Part shown: one piece after another, positions 41,301 to 56,300 of the stretch
Layout of the letters: every line of letters begins with the position of its first letter
Numbering within the stretch: position 1 is the first letter of the stretch
Origin: Erythrocercus mccallii
Lineage: Eukaryota; Chordata; Aves; Passeriformes; Dicruridae
Length of the DNA stretch: 64,000 nucleotides
Direction: 5' to 3'
Assembly: GCA_013397435.1 (NCBI GenBank)
Contig: VZRG01002552.1
Location: 1-64,000, forward strand
Made by a program: the position numbers and the translations under genes
Notes under the pieces: generated by a model
The model's input: only the letters and a program-made list of their open reading frames with translations
Database searches by the model: none
What the model was told of the DNA's origin: nothing

Positions 41301-44300
41301 AAGGTGTTAAATATTTTTATATGCAGCCAAGCTGGAATTCACCACCCTGCACATACCTTTCAGAAGTGAAAGAATAAATGCCAGTGCTATAATTTGTTAA
41401 ATGCGTCTCATCACCACAAATTCTCCCAATTTAAATGACTTTTACATAAATTGAAACCTTTCCTAAAACACCCAAGTAGGATTTTTCCACATAGCCTGAG
41501 CAAGGCTTTTAGAAAACTCATGGCAAAGATCATTCCACTAGTGAGGAATTTTGAGATGTAAGAAATATTAGCTTCTCTATGGAACTTTTTGTTCTTCAGC
41601 AGAAAACTGCTGAAATTCAGTCATCAGTAAAATGAATATAACCTTTATTATCAGCCATAGACAGAAGGCTCTATTTTTTCTCACATTAAGTAGTATATAA
41701 CTCCATTTCCTGAAAATCATTATATTACTATTTTGTTTTTCACTTACCAGACATGAAGCTGGGCTACTAGAAACCATGAATTCAAAGTATCAGGCATTTG
41801 GCACCCTTGATGGAAGGGAAAAAACAAAATCAACAAAACCAAACCAAAACATTAATTTAATCAATTTTGTGCTTAACAGAAATTCACTGCACCAAAATCT
41901 AAAAGCATTTTAGTAATTTTTCAGCAATAACAGTACATACATACTGGAAGCAAACATCATTTGCTTTCACATTTGTGCTTAAACTCTAGAATATGTAGCC
42001 ACAGTGTGCTATGGATTCTGAAAGATTTCAGGTGTTTAGAGCTCACTTGGGTAACTTTTACATGGGGGAAAAATTCCACAATGGAGAATGAGACAAACGT
42101 GGCTTCTAGCTTGGAGAGTCCCAAAGCAGCAGTGAGTAACACAGAGGAATCAGTGGATGCTTTGCTCCATTCTTATACTCTTCCTTCCCATGTGCTGCTG
42201 TCTCCTGCCAGGGACAGAATTCTGTGTCACCTGGGTCTCTGCTCCCACTCCACTGTTTGGATTCACTCCATGGCTGCACAGCCCACAGCACTCTGAGTGT
42301 TCCAGCCAGGCTATGTTAGGATTAAACCCATCAACCAACCACAGAAACAATCTCTTTCCAGATTCAGCTCTACTTCCACAGCCACTGTTTTCCCAGAGAT
42401 GGCTTGTCCATATGTGTGTTCACATGATGGATTTCCATGTGCTGTTAGGATGTAAGGCTGGAGATTTAGGCCACATGGCACAAAAACCATGTTCTTCTTC
42501 CTCATGCTTGAAAAAAAATGAACCTCTGGGTTCTGTGCATACCAAATCCTTACGTTCTTGTCAATCTCAAACCTTCCTCCCAGGCACACTTCTGCATCTG
42601 TTTCCTGGAGAAGTTTTTAAGGCAAGTTAAAAACTAAGGCAAGTTAAAAACTTTGTCCCTAATGAGAACGATCTGAGGCAGCAACCTTGGCCTACCCAGC
42701 ACTTGTTTTCTTCTGAGCTGTTCAGACCTCACTGGAAGAAGGCCAGAGAGCCTCCAGAAAGTGACTCTACAGTCAGACGTGCCCTAGGGAAGTCAACCTC
42801 ATCGTTTTTGTGCTGAATAGATTTCTTCCTGGCTCCTATACTTCTTGGCTGTCAAGTGTTACAAAGGAGATTCACCCAGATCATGAAGCAATACTTTCAG
42901 AGCCTCCTTCTTTTTATATGCCAGCTCTGGTCAGAAGAACCAAACAGATCACTACTATTTCTCCCTCCCCAGAGAGATGACTCCATCAGTCCTAGGAGGT
43001 GCCAAGCTTCAGCACCACTGCCCATACATCACCTCTAAGACAGTACAAAGACACTAACAGTCCATGTTTGGAGATTAAACACAAGTCTCCCTCACCCTTC
43101 TACCCTTTTGGCTCTCTCATTCCTATTAGAAATAATTCCTGTGCCTAGAAATGACTACTCTGACCTAAAGCCACGCCAAGGCATCTCTAACTAGGGCAGG
43201 AACACACAATGCCTGCATTAACCAAACCATCTCAGTAAATGAAGGTTCCACAGGCAAGAGTCTAACACTCAGTTCAGACAGAGATTTCTCCAGTAGGAGT
43301 TCCCATGGATCAGCACCCCACCACAGAAATCACTCTCTAGTGGAAAGCAAAGCTCACACCTCTACTGCTGGAAATACGGAAAGTTTTTAAAGACCTATTC
43401 AGTACCCAGGAGGCAAGAACTTTTTCTCTAACTTTCCAGGAGTTGCAATTCTATTTTTATAAATCATTTTAACTTCTATATTTGGACTGTCCGCATGGCA
43501 AATTTAAAGGAAGGGTGGCTCCTTTAAAGCAAGAAGCTTGCCCTCAGCTATCAGCTTTGTAAAAAGAATGGAATTCTAAAAGTTGGGGGGTTGGAACACC
43601 TTATTCTGGTAAATTATCTGGGGAGAATAATTTTCTGTTTCATTACAGGATGGATTATTCTCTTTAGAATAAAACTAGATAAAGAAAAAATGTCTGATGA
43701 TAAAGCTACCTATGAAATTACTGTGGTATTATAGCTGGGGAATAAACCTGTTCTGTGCACAAAACCCATCCTGGCCACATCTCTGGAGCCATAAGAGACA
43801 GAAATGCTCAGAATTATGAGGACATGTGTTTTCTTGCAGTCATATTCTGCACTTTAAATTCATCAAGTAAGTGAGGCAAAACCTGACTGTGGACTTTTTC
43901 ATGATGGATCATCTTTGCCACTACCACAGCTTTAGGAAGGACACAACGGGATAATATCCACATATCCTGCAAAACAACAGGTGTGCTGTGTCAGTGTTCC
44001 CTTGAGTGTGGCAGGCAGCAGGAGCCTGGAAGGCACTGTGTGGGGTATGGGAGACACAAGAATCAAGAGTCCTGTAACCTCCAGCCTTTTTGAGCTGTGC
44101 TGAGCCCCACTAGGAGGCATCCAAAAGGCTGATTTGGTAGGATGAGTTCTCTGCTGCAGCAGCCTGACTCTAGAGAATTAACAGTATTAATAGTTCAAGT
44201 GGAATTCCAGGTAACCCTACGGTCCATATTCATCAGCCAAGTACAGAGTATTCAGCTCTGAGTATTACCTGCCTGATCTTAAAAGTTCTTTTGACCTTTC

Positions 44301-47300
44301 AAGTCTGAGGTCAGGCATGAAACTCTCTCCTCACAAGCTGCCTCCTGTGTTGCATTGGAACTACCCAAGCTCTGTGCCAAACCTGGCACCAGCAACTTTG
44401 CTATTCCCTCTGCTGCTTCTCTCTTCTCCTTTAAACAAGAAACAGCTGATGTCCTAAAATAGCTCCACTTTCCACGTAAGCAGCACAGTGCAGACATTTG
44501 GGATATAGACTAAAGCAGAGTTCCCAAAGTTTTGTCCATGAGTGATGCAATATCGAGATAAAGGGATGACAAGCATAATAAAAGTAACTGCAGTTTCACA
44601 CTCAAGAGTCTTTATATCCTACAGCAGCCTCATGACTCGCATACCCATAGCCTGTATTTTGGGAACTGCTGTTCTAAGGCATATACACAGAGACAGGCAG
44701 CTCACAGGGCTCTCACACTGAGCCACAAAAAGTCTCAGAAATTCCACTGGGCATCAGCAGGAATGCAGCGAGATAGAAGAGAGCCCATAAGACAAGAAAT
44801 GCTACCACTGTCCTAGTCCTCGTCCTCACCACCACACTATCCACTCCTTACACTGTCACCTCTGTAAGAGAGCTACCCTACAAACTCCACACACCAATCC
44901 AAGTTCCATAAGTTTGCAGTGCAGTTGTTCCTTATGCCACAACACAACCACATGACAAAAGCACATCCAGACCACAAGAACTGGTTCTGCTCACTCAGGT
45001 TAACGAGGCCACGAGTGGTTTCACACATGGATGGCTGCAGGTTTCCCAGGTCAGTTCAGCAGGTTAACAGGGCTCACACATGGCCAAGAAGGAGCTAATA
45101 AGCTCTCCAGAGAGCAAAGCTGACTGAGCAGTTCACCTGGATATCAACATCCTCCAGCCAGAGCCAGAAGTGCTGGGGGCAGCAGAGCATGAACACAGCA
45201 CAGTCAGCACACAGCAGTGGCTCAGACAGCACCTGGGGCTCCCTGTGGGCATGGGAGGGGCGCAGCACCCACAGAGCACAGGCTCAGGCACTGCTCTGCT
45301 GCTGCAGCACCATGGCACAGTTCACAGGTACTTGCTTCTCTTCCCACCAGTCCCCCAGGCTATTCCTTCAGGAGCAAGCAATGGCCTTAAGCAGTGTCCA
45401 TCTTTAGTTGCAAAAGGAAAAAAACAGCTCCCAACTGACACAGTTTGATGAAGACATGGTGAACCCAAGTGAAAGCTGGGTATCTTGCTCCATGTTCCCC
45501 TCTCAATTATGCACTCCCTAGCTCCTGCTTTATGCCACAGCTGCTCTCCACCAGACCCTTCCATGTGCCACTTTAGCTCACCAATACAGCAAACCAGGAT
45601 GTCAGCAAACTGGGCTGTTCTCTTTCAGTGACCCGAATGTTCACCAACGACATAATTGTGCAGTCCAGAACAGGGAAAAAGGAAGACAGAGAAATTACAC
45701 TTTCCCCTTTGGCTGCTCTTCAACTCAGCTGCCCATGGAACCATAGCCTAAAGCTTCTCCATGGCAAAATCATGTTAAAAGCTTCCTGCCCATCCCACAC
45801 TGCCTGTGTTTTAGAACTACTTTTCAACATGGATCACAAATCTCTTAAATTTTGGAGCTAATCCCCCCAAACAGGTGCGTTTCTAGGTAGAAAGAAGTAA
45901 AAAAACCCTTCTTTTACCTGTTTTGATATAAAATTTGGAAGCACAAGCACTGACCCCTGCATCACAGGTGCATCATGCACTCCATCAACCTCAGAAAACT
46001 GCCTTGTTCCTTAGGCAACAACTGTCTCAAGTCCACGCAAACATATCCTACTCTTTAAAATACATGTTTTCTTTTTAAGACAGTAAGACAACATCAAAGA
46101 CACAACTGAAGCTATTTTACTCTGTATTGAACCTGAAAATCTGTGCCAGTATTTTTTCCACAGGCATGTTTAGAAATTCCTTTAAATTTTAAGCTAGGGC
46201 AACACTTACAGAGCTTTGTACAATTAAACAGGGATAGTGAAACACCAGTTAAAGACAGCAAAGCCCTTGTCTGATGAGAGGTAAATACCACAAACAGAGG
46301 AGACCCTATCTGAGCAAGCCTGGGAGGGCACACAGCTGGGAGAGGATGTGCACAGGGAAAATGAGGTTCTCAAGTTTTGATCACTAGTGATGAATCCTTA
46401 CTGCTCACAGAGTTCTCTCACTCCTGCAACAGTCAAAACCACATCACAGGTTTGGAAAATCTTCTGAAAAACACTTGAAAATTTTGCAGTAGCAACACCA
46501 TCTAACAAACCACTCTCAATAGCTCTGCCTGGATGAAGGTATCCCTTCAGCTGATCTCTCCTGAGGCAGCAGCCCCAACCTGTGCTGTAAGAAAGCCTCT
46601 GGTAGCTCAGGAATCCAGGTGACAGGCCAGATCTCCAGATCCAGCTAATGGGTTTACTATCAGCTAAATCACACTGACAGGGGAAATAATTCACCTAAGA
46701 AAATAATATTATTGTAGCTTACCTAAGTCTCCAAAGTACATCTTTTCCCTTCGCCAGCCAGATTTGAAACTATTCAAAGCTGCCACAGATATTTTAGCTA
46801 ATACTTAAAAAACACTGTGTACAACATCAAAGAAACCATCCCAATCCAAGCCACTAATATGCCTATAAACTTATAGGAGGGACTTGTATCTCTGTTCTAG
46901 TCATACTTTCTACCCAGTCAAGAGATGTATCCTGATTTAATGCTGTCAGGGTCAGTAAAAACTGCAGAAAGTCTCTTAAGTTGTACCCAAACCTGCCCCA
47001 GCCGTGACAGAGAGAAACAGGTGATCCCTGTGACCTGACCTTGTATCATAAAAAAGTTGTGCATTATTGGATGGGGTGATTCCCTTACCTGCATCCCAGT
47101 TATATTTGGGATGGCACAGGGTAGGACACAGAGACCATCTGACCACCATAAAACAGGAAGAGATATTTGCATTCTTAGTTTATCCCACCCCGGTAACAAA
47201 AAATGGCAATATCCTTTGAAGTTCAGGATATTCTGAGTTTTACCCATCCCATCCCTGTTCCTGTTCCCCACTGCAGCGGGGAAAATGTAACAATGCCAGA

Positions 47301-50300
47301 CTCCAGAGTCTGCCCTTGTACCCCTGTCACTCCGGAGCTTAAGGGAATGCTGCAGTCCAGTCCTCTTCCAGCTGACATTCCCTGGTAGGGACTGACAAGT
47401 GTTTTTGTTGTTGCATTTATGGGCATAAATCTATCCAGTGACGTAATTGCATCGTGTGTTCTCTTACCAGGGCAGCAGCTGACATACCATCAGGCCAGCA
47501 CTTACTGTTAAAGAACTCCTCGTAGTCAGTTTTCTCCACACAGCACGTGTACATGCGCAGCGCTGCCACCTTGATCTTCTAAACAAAAAGAAGAGACAAC
47601 ACTTGAAGTATTCAGCACCAGAGCTGGTGAACACTACTGGCTTTGTTCCACACACTGCCATTTTCTGGAAACACTTCTTTTGAGAGTCAACATTGCTTGA
47701 GATTTTTCAGGACCACATTAAACTATTAGATCTGCCAGTAATGATATGACTATAATTAATTTTGCCTTGAAGGAAAAATATTATTAAATGTCTTCCTAAA
47801 TATCCTTCCAAATCTAGTGTGTTAAAATACCTGATATAATTACAGAAAATATAAATTAAATGGCTTTCCTTACAGAGTCTCTGAAGATCCCAATTCACAC
47901 TTCCCAGTTTCCTCCAATAAATTTAAGTGATGTATACCACTAAGAGTGGTTTGGGTAATTTAAGTTTGCAATATTAAAGAAGTCACATACCAGACATGTC
48001 CTAGAAACAGCTTTTTTTCCTAGAAATGTGACACTTCACTGACTATAAAAGTGAGAAAGAAATCCCAAATGACGAACAACATGAGGTATTCCCAGGTGCT
48101 TTGGCACTTCTCATTTTGCTCCTGGCCTGCTACTGCACCCCAAACACCTCCAGTGCATCACCTAGACAGCACAGAAACATGGCCTGAAGCTTCAAAGAGC
48201 ACAATAACTAATAGCAAAAATCTTAAAGAGAAATGCCATTGGGTTTGGATTGCTCTGGTTGGGTTTTTTGGTTTTTTTCTGGTTTTTTTCAGTGATCATC
48301 TCAGTGCTCACCATACTGCAGGGATGAGCACCCTGCCTGCAAAATGGCAGTTCAAATAACCAAAGTATTTGTGTCAATTATTTGTGTCTCTTCCAACCAA
48401 AAGGAAAATAAAGAAGTTGCAACTGATTGCTGAGGAAACACAGGAGCCCATTATTATTCTTGTTCAGTAACCTCAGGCTTCTGTCAAAATCAAACATACA
48501 TCTAAACTTCTTGAAGTAAAATGATTTACATTGCTTACAGGAGTTCTGAAGGTTTCCCTTTTAAAGGAAACACTGCCTGGCCTGTGAGCAGACATCTCCC
48601 TGGTGAGAGTCACTGCCCCAGAGCAGGCATTACTAGACATTAAAAACATATTGTAAAAAACAGTCCCCACAATCCAGCCCTTAAATAATGCAGGTAACAA
48701 AGCAGAAACTGATGAAATTTAATCATGGAAGTTTTAGGGTGTAGAAGAAGTGTGGGGGAAGGGAGCATAAAACAGAAAAAAGCAAGAGTAATATTAAGAA
48801 ACTTCCCAAAGATCTCCTAGAGAGCACGGGCAAGGCCAAAAATGAACTCAGGTCTCTTGGGCCCTAACCACAAAATAACTCTCTCCCAACCCAGGTTCCC
48901 CAGCCAAGAGCAGGCAGTAAAGAGCAGCAATTAAGAAGAACTCTGAAATCAACACTTAGAGCTAACAAGAATCTTTATTACAACAATATGTACACAAGCA
49001 CATGGGAGAGAAACTACACTCTCAAGAGGTTTAGCATCACCTGATTAAAGCAACTGATTTTAACCAAAGTACCAAAGCCTGTTACAAGTCATTTATCTTT
49101 GCTTTACACTTTCTGAGGAGCAGCATGCAATCAGCAACAGCTTCAGATCAGCCTCTGAAGAGGTGCACTCTGCATCGCAGCTATTCAAAGCACCTTAAAA
49201 CCTCTATTATTTTTAATCTTTTTATTCAAATAACTGGTTTTGATTTCAACACAATTGGGCTCAGTCCTTCTTTCAAGCTGCCTTTTCCTCTCCTTCTTTT
49301 GTACTCTTCCTTAGTTCAGAGAAAAGAAATTATGAATTTCATCTTTTTTATTCCGCATAAGGAACCAAAAGCATCTCTGACAGAGCTGCTCTCACTTAAT
49401 CAATATTAACAACTGTTTTATGAAAGGGCTATTTAAAAAGAAAAGGAGAAAGAGAAATACCTATTTGTGACTCTGCCCTAATCAGCTACCACTGAACAGT
49501 GATCTGAACAACAACTACACCATATCTCACCACTGATTGCCCAGCAGACCCTCCTGCTAAGGCTCTTACTCTGTTCTTTGGTGCACAAATGAAGTGAAAA
49601 TCAGATATCTTAAGAAACTGAAGAAGGATTTAGACTCTACAAACCAAATACAGTATTGTTGCATATGTCAATGATAGCAATACCTAATGGAGGGTTGAGA
49701 TCTGGATTATTAATTCCTTACATCAGAAAACAGGAATTTACATTAAAACTTTTCCATTAAGTACTGCTCTTATCATAAGAAAAAAATGTGGGGTGTTTTT
49801 GGTCTGCTTTTTAGAACTATCAAACAAGAAAAGTATTATTAAATTACTGCTTTACCCATCTGTTGTACTTGAGTGGTCCTGTGAACCCCATTGCTTCTAT
49901 TATCCTTGTAAAAGCACCCACTTTTTCTTCAGATGACTGCAAGGAATCTTTTGCAGAAAGATGCTGTAAAATTGAAATAACACATATTTTACTCTCAGAA
50001 ATTAAATCTAACACATTTTAGTTAGCAAAGTTACACATCTAGCAGAAATCTTAGGGCTTTTTTGCTTGCTTTCTTTGTTCAACAAAACAAAGGTTTAGGT
50101 CTCTGAAAATATTCCACTGGTTTTCATATGTGCTTTTTTTTTTTTTCCCTCTGTTTATGAATACAAGCATCACATAACCATTGTGATAACAACAACCCAT
50201 TGGAAGCTAACATTCAAATAGTTACAAAAACCTGCTTTCCAAAATATGGCTCCTATCCTGGACTCCCATATTTATTCTAGGTGTCTACTTGGGCTTAAGC

Positions 50301-53300
50301 CTTTTACAGATAAAATGAGCAAACAAATCACAGAAACAGAGTAAATAAAGCTAACCTTTCACATTCCCTCTCTTCCTCTCACAGGCATTCTACAGTAATT
50401 ATACATTATACAGACCAATCAGCTGTGATTTAAAACCAATGAAGACACAATGAACCTACCATTCTTACCGAAGAGCTGCCCCAGACTGTTATTCCCCTTT
50501 CAGTTAATCTACAGAGTATGGGCAGAAAATCCACATCAGCAAAGTACTTAGGCAGCAATGATTTTCAGTGTCTGCAAACATGAAGATAAATGTCCTCTTC
50601 CAGACTCACTACACACTTTAAACACCCCTGGGCTGATGCTGTGGCTTAAGTCCAGCGGACAGATAGGGGGAGAGCTGGGAGGGTAAAAGTGAGAAAATTC
50701 AGGAGCTGAGGTAAGGGCAGTTTAATTAGTAAAACAAAGTCCACAGACACAGGAAAAGCCAAGGAGGAATTCACTCCCCACTTCCCCAGGGCAGGCAGGT
50801 GCTAAGCCATCCCCAGGACAGCTGGGCTCCAGCAGAGTAACATCACACCAATGTCCCCCACTTCCTCCTTCTTCCCAAGCTTTCTGTGTGAGAATGATGC
50901 TGGATGGTCTGGACTGTGCCTGGGGTCACTTGGGATCAGCTGTCCCCACTGTGTCCCTGCTGTGTCCCTGCAACTCCTTGCACACCTCCAGCTACTCTAC
51001 TGGTGGGGTGAGGAGCAGGAAAGGCCTCGACCTTGTGTCAGCCCTGCTCAGTAACTAAAACATGCCTGGGGACACATCAGGGCTGTGTCCAACACAAATC
51101 CAAACCACAGCCCATACTGGCTACTGGGAATAAAATTTACTCTGCCCCAGCCCAAAGCAGCACAACTGGTAAGAAAACTTTATGGCATTCTGTCTCTAAG
51201 CACCCCAGCATGCAGCCATCAGCCAGCTGTAATCTCCAGCAAATAATTTCCATTAATTAAGTATGCAGTATAGATGTTTTGCTATCAACAAATTACTTTT
51301 AACCTATCTATTGCACATGAATCTTCTACATATACTTGAGGAAGTACAGCTGAGAGCCATTATAATCTGTGAAAGTAATGAGACCAGGATGTCAATTCCA
51401 GCAAGGATCAGGAGCAGATCCTTGGGGATGGCACAAAAGCAGAGAAATACAGCACACACCGGTCCAGCCTTCTGGGATGTACCTGTCCCACTTTTGACAG
51501 ACATTCCTGCACAAGAAAATTTATTTGTTCATTTTTTTGTCAGCTCCAACTGGATACACCTTTAGTATCCAGGCATTTGAAACTTTAACCTCAGTAACAC
51601 AAAGCTGTGGTATGTTGGGTTTCACAGTTAAATTATGTTTAAAAATTCTCTTGTGCCTTTTTTAAATCCAACCTTGTAATTTGGACTAGATGTAATTTGG
51701 ACTTTAAAAGTCCATTCCAACCCGAACTATTCTATGATCCTTGGATGCTCCCAATTTTCCCACAAGAACCTGCAAATAACCATTTCCTATCCCATTTTTC
51801 AGTAACTTTTATAGGCCAATATCATACACATACTCCTTAGTTTAGAAGAGTCCTAAAATAGGTTATTCTCACATTGAAAGCTTTTCCCCTTTCTGATCAC
51901 TCTCTACAGGCTTCCTAGCACTATTATAGTAGTTTTTGAAATGGAATGAATGATAAGTAAATACATATTAAGATACAGATTAAAATACAGATCCATACTC
52001 TGCACCAGTTACTATACTTAATTAAAAACTAACTGTAAAAGTGCAAAAAATTATAGGTCTGAGACAGAATCCATCCCTGTGTATATCCACACACAAGCCT
52101 GAGCATTTGAGATAAAACACTCTGCACTTCTGCACTGTCCATGGATGGCTGTCAGTGGCTTGAATGCTGCCATGCCCAGCATTCAGGTAAATGGGGAGAA
52201 ACACACCCAGCACCATTTTAACATCCGTCAACCATCCAGACAGTGTAACACTGCCCAGGACGCCCTGTGATACTCGGCTCCTGCTCTGAATGCTGGTCAT
52301 TAAACCTGCCTACCACGTTGCCTCTTACCAGCGTCTGCAGAGGCACATCGCACCCTCTGCCACACGTGATGGACCCAGTGATTCCATTGACACATACATG
52401 GACGTTTAAACCAATTTTTAGTACCTTCTCTTCAGGATTATGCAATGCAATGCTCCCTGATACATTACAAATGGCTCCTAATCTTCCATCATAACTCCAT
52501 AATCCCCCTCCAAGCCAGGCAATGATAGGAACTGCTCAACTTGTGTCCAATTACCACTGCCACTCTCACTAAATCATCATTCATCTCCTTCACAGGAATT
52601 CAAATTACACCAAACTTCTGGCTCTTCACTACATGCCTCTTATCTATAAATGTCTATGAAGTTTTTTCATTCTGCAGAAAATGTTAAAAACCAAAATCAT
52701 CTCAATTCATCTGTTGTTAGCTCATCACTAAAACAATGGCTAGCCAACAAGCAGGTTTTTCTAGGAAATGCCATGTTTCTTGCTTCATTCTTCTGCAAGG
52801 CAGCCTAGACTAGCTCAGGAGATGGTGAAGGGATTTAAGCAGAGAGTGTTTGGTTCAACCTGATGATTGAGGCCTGAAGCTCATCCTGCCAATGCCAGGA
52901 CTGCAGCCAAACGCAATTGAACGATCCTATAAGCGTCTGTAAAATCAGATCTAGGAAACACTGGGGTGAGGAGGGGAGAAGCTGTGTGCTGCTTAGTTGC
53001 CAGTTGGGCTAAAACCACAACACAGAGAGAAAGAGAGAAAACTTAAAAAATATATTTTATAATTCACTCAAAACAAGCTCATCAAGACACTGTGCAAGGG
53101 ACATAAGCCTACCTCAGGCTGCCTTTCCTGCTCAATACCTGAAAAGCAGTGCTTAAACCAAACAATCATTTTAATTTTGACTTCAAACATAAACTGAAAC
53201 ATCTGGAGTTCACCATTAATTCCAAACCACTTTCCCACCAGGACTGTATAGTCAAGTTCACATTTCAAAGATGAGTAAGTACTTCTCTATTCAAAATAAT

Positions 53301-56300
53301 GAAGTTGCAATCTAAAAACCCACCTCAAACCTACAGTGTTGTAAACTGCTTCCTCTCTGGTCATAAATCTGGTTTCATACACCATGGCTATTTTAACTGC
53401 GAAGTTTCCCCATCCATCTTTCAATCCTTGTAGCCCTCTCCCTGCCCTTTCCAATACACCAAAAGCAAATCTTGAGTCCTGCCTTGAAGATCTTCATGGC
53501 ACTCCTGATTTGTTTGATCTACTGTCCTGTCACCCTCCCCTACTCTCCACAACCTGCTCTGCAAGTGCTGCCTGTGCAGGTCTCAGAGCAGCGCAGGCAG
53601 GAACAGGGACTGGGGCATGCACCATGTTTGAGAGTCTGGATTACAGCTTTAGATCTGGCCACAATAAATTGTGCAACCTCTTTGTATACACTTCAGTCTC
53701 TGTCTGCAAAATGTTTGGTTTATCTTAACAGTTGAAAAACACTGAAAAATTGACTATAAGAAGGAAAACTCCTAGTTAAGAACTAAATGCAAAGAGGAGG
53801 CAGGGGGTTCTTTCTTTGCACACTTCTGGTTTTACTTCATTTTTTCACTCCATGTCAAAATAAGAAATTTAAAATCCTTCTTAGTATGTACCTCTAACTC
53901 CACACCAGCAAAATGCACTATTACCTAGATAGCTAACTGGGATTATTGTTTTCATGGAAGTTTTACCCATCAATCCCTAACTCTTTTACGTTCTGTCCTC
54001 TCATTTTGCATGCATGTGTTCCATTTTGCCATATTCTTCACACTGGATTAAGATATTTATTAGTGAAGAGATGCTAACACCCTTAGTTTAAGTGGTAAAC
54101 AGATCTTATCGAGCTGGATCACGTCTTAGAAAACTTCTACTCCAGGACAAAAGACAATACATGAACAAGACACATAGACCACAGATTAACAAAACAGTAC
54201 TTATGAACAATAAATTATTATGAATACATAGCTCTTATGAACAATAACTAGCTGTTATGAACAATAATTAGCTGTTATTAGTAGACTGCATGACAGTTTT
54301 CCATGTTTAGATGATAGCAAAACTGTCACCACAGATTATTCCCAAACTAAAGAATCAGGAAACATCTTGTCACTTCTAATATGTGTGGAGGGAACATCTG
54401 CACCCAACACCTTGACTTAATTTCTTTCCTTACTGGAAAGAATTCTCAGCCTTGTCAATGGAACCTTCATCCTGATAACCCAACTGTAACTGCATCTTCC
54501 TATGCCAGCCTTTCCTTTTCTGGAAAGGAACAGAATTCCTTCTCAAATTACCACATTGTTCACATTACACTGAAATCTTGGAGAAAGGTTGAATCCTCTC
54601 CCATGTGTTCTGAGAAGTGTTTTGCCTCCTGCCTCTGTAGAATCCCTGGTACATGTGCCCTCCAACAATAAAACTATCCCACTCTTCTCACCTTATTTGT
54701 TTCGTAAAAGGATCTGTTTTGCTGTGTGATGGCTCCATTGGCTTCAAACAATCCACCACAAAATTTAGAGAGTTGGAAGGGGCCAGCCTTGTGTCTCTAG
54801 CAGAAATTATAAGAGAGAAAAAAAAAATTAAGAGACCAGCGACTTAACTTTATATCAACCACCCATAGTTTGCTTCCAAGTCAATTAATTCTGGCTAATG
54901 CTGAAAAACTCCACATCACAAAAAGCACAAATGTAGTATAACAACTGTTACAAAAAAAATGGCTGTCTATGCTTAATGTGGTGCTCCACATCACATTTTC
55001 CAGTGTTCCATAAATGTACTGATGGAATGGACTGACTGAACAGCGCACTCAAAAGCCACTGGCTCTCTGCTTTGACTATCACACTACTTTTAATTATGGG
55101 GTTTGTCTCTTAATAAAGAATAATTGTTTTTTCTGACTTAGCAAACAGCTGTTTTTGTCTACAACTTCATAACCCATTCAACTGTTTTTGGCCAGGACTT
55201 GAGAAAACACAAATTGCAGTAAAAACTACCATTACAAACCCTATGACTTCAGAGTACAACTTCAATCACAAGCTAGTGCACAGCAAAGAAAACTCTCAAG
55301 CAGGAGCAAGTGGGCTCCCCAGGAAAGAAGCTGCACACTCAACAGAACTCTCTCACAGCTTCCCAGCACACCCAACTTAGCAGTACCTGATTTATCAATT
55401 AATTCAGATAAATATGCTGTTCAGAGCAGTCATCCCCAGGTGTGTACTGAATGTAGAGTAAGCCCAACTTCATGAATAACTTCACAACTGCTCATTTCCA
55501 CCTCTAGTCCCAACATCACATGCTACTGGTGTGAACTGGTGCTTTAATAGGGTTGGCATCTATTCCCATTTTCTACGCATTTTATCATTAACTGCTGTTA
55601 CATGATGCTTTAATTGATTTACTCTGGACAGACACACTGTGGCACTATGCTGGCTGTGCCACAACTGTGAGCCAAGCTGCAAAGCTTCCACTGGACCAAC
55701 ACTAAATGTGCTGTGCAAGGTAAACATCCATCAGTACTAGGAAGTCCAAGGCCACTGTACAGTGAAGATGTTCTATAAAATAGAAGTGTTCTCTAAAACA
55801 AAATGCTGGAAACAACATGCAAATGTGACTGGCTTGTAATAGCTTGTTTGGAAGAGTAACACCGCCATTTGGACTTCTGCATTTAATCTTTGCAAAACAG
55901 ATCATTTGGATCTATTATAAAAGACACACCTGGACATGTAACGAGAGTGGGAGCTCACTCTTGCAGCAGCAGAGAGCTCTAGAGTTGCCTTGGTATTTCC
56001 AGAATACACAGTGAAGACATCACTTTTGGAAGCCTCTTTATTGAAAAAACATTATTTTTTTATTGGTAATTTAAGATCATCCCATTTTTCACACACTTTA
56101 AAATGCTCTGATGTCTTACCTGGAAAATATTGCAGAGTGTCCGCCTACACCGGCTCGGGACTGCAGCAGTCTGTAGCAATCCACTGCACCCTGCTATCCA
56201 CTGGGTTACTCCAGTCTGGCAGCTCTGCATAAGGACATAAATATGCAGAAATAGTTTAACTGTCACTCTGCCTCCACGGGTTTTATTCATTCATATGACA

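Noticed and set aside
50469..50508. Possible extra UQCC1 exon with a TTCG|GTAAGA donor
   Set aside because: The length (40 bases) breaks the phase needed between exons 2 and 4, the frame meets a stop, and nothing resembles UQCC1. The 54692-54796 exon fits instead.
52218..52445. 75-codon minus-strand frame with an internal splice-donor-like site at 52323-52330
   Set aside because: It has no similarity to UQCC1 or another known protein, and the UQCC1 exon chain is complete without it.
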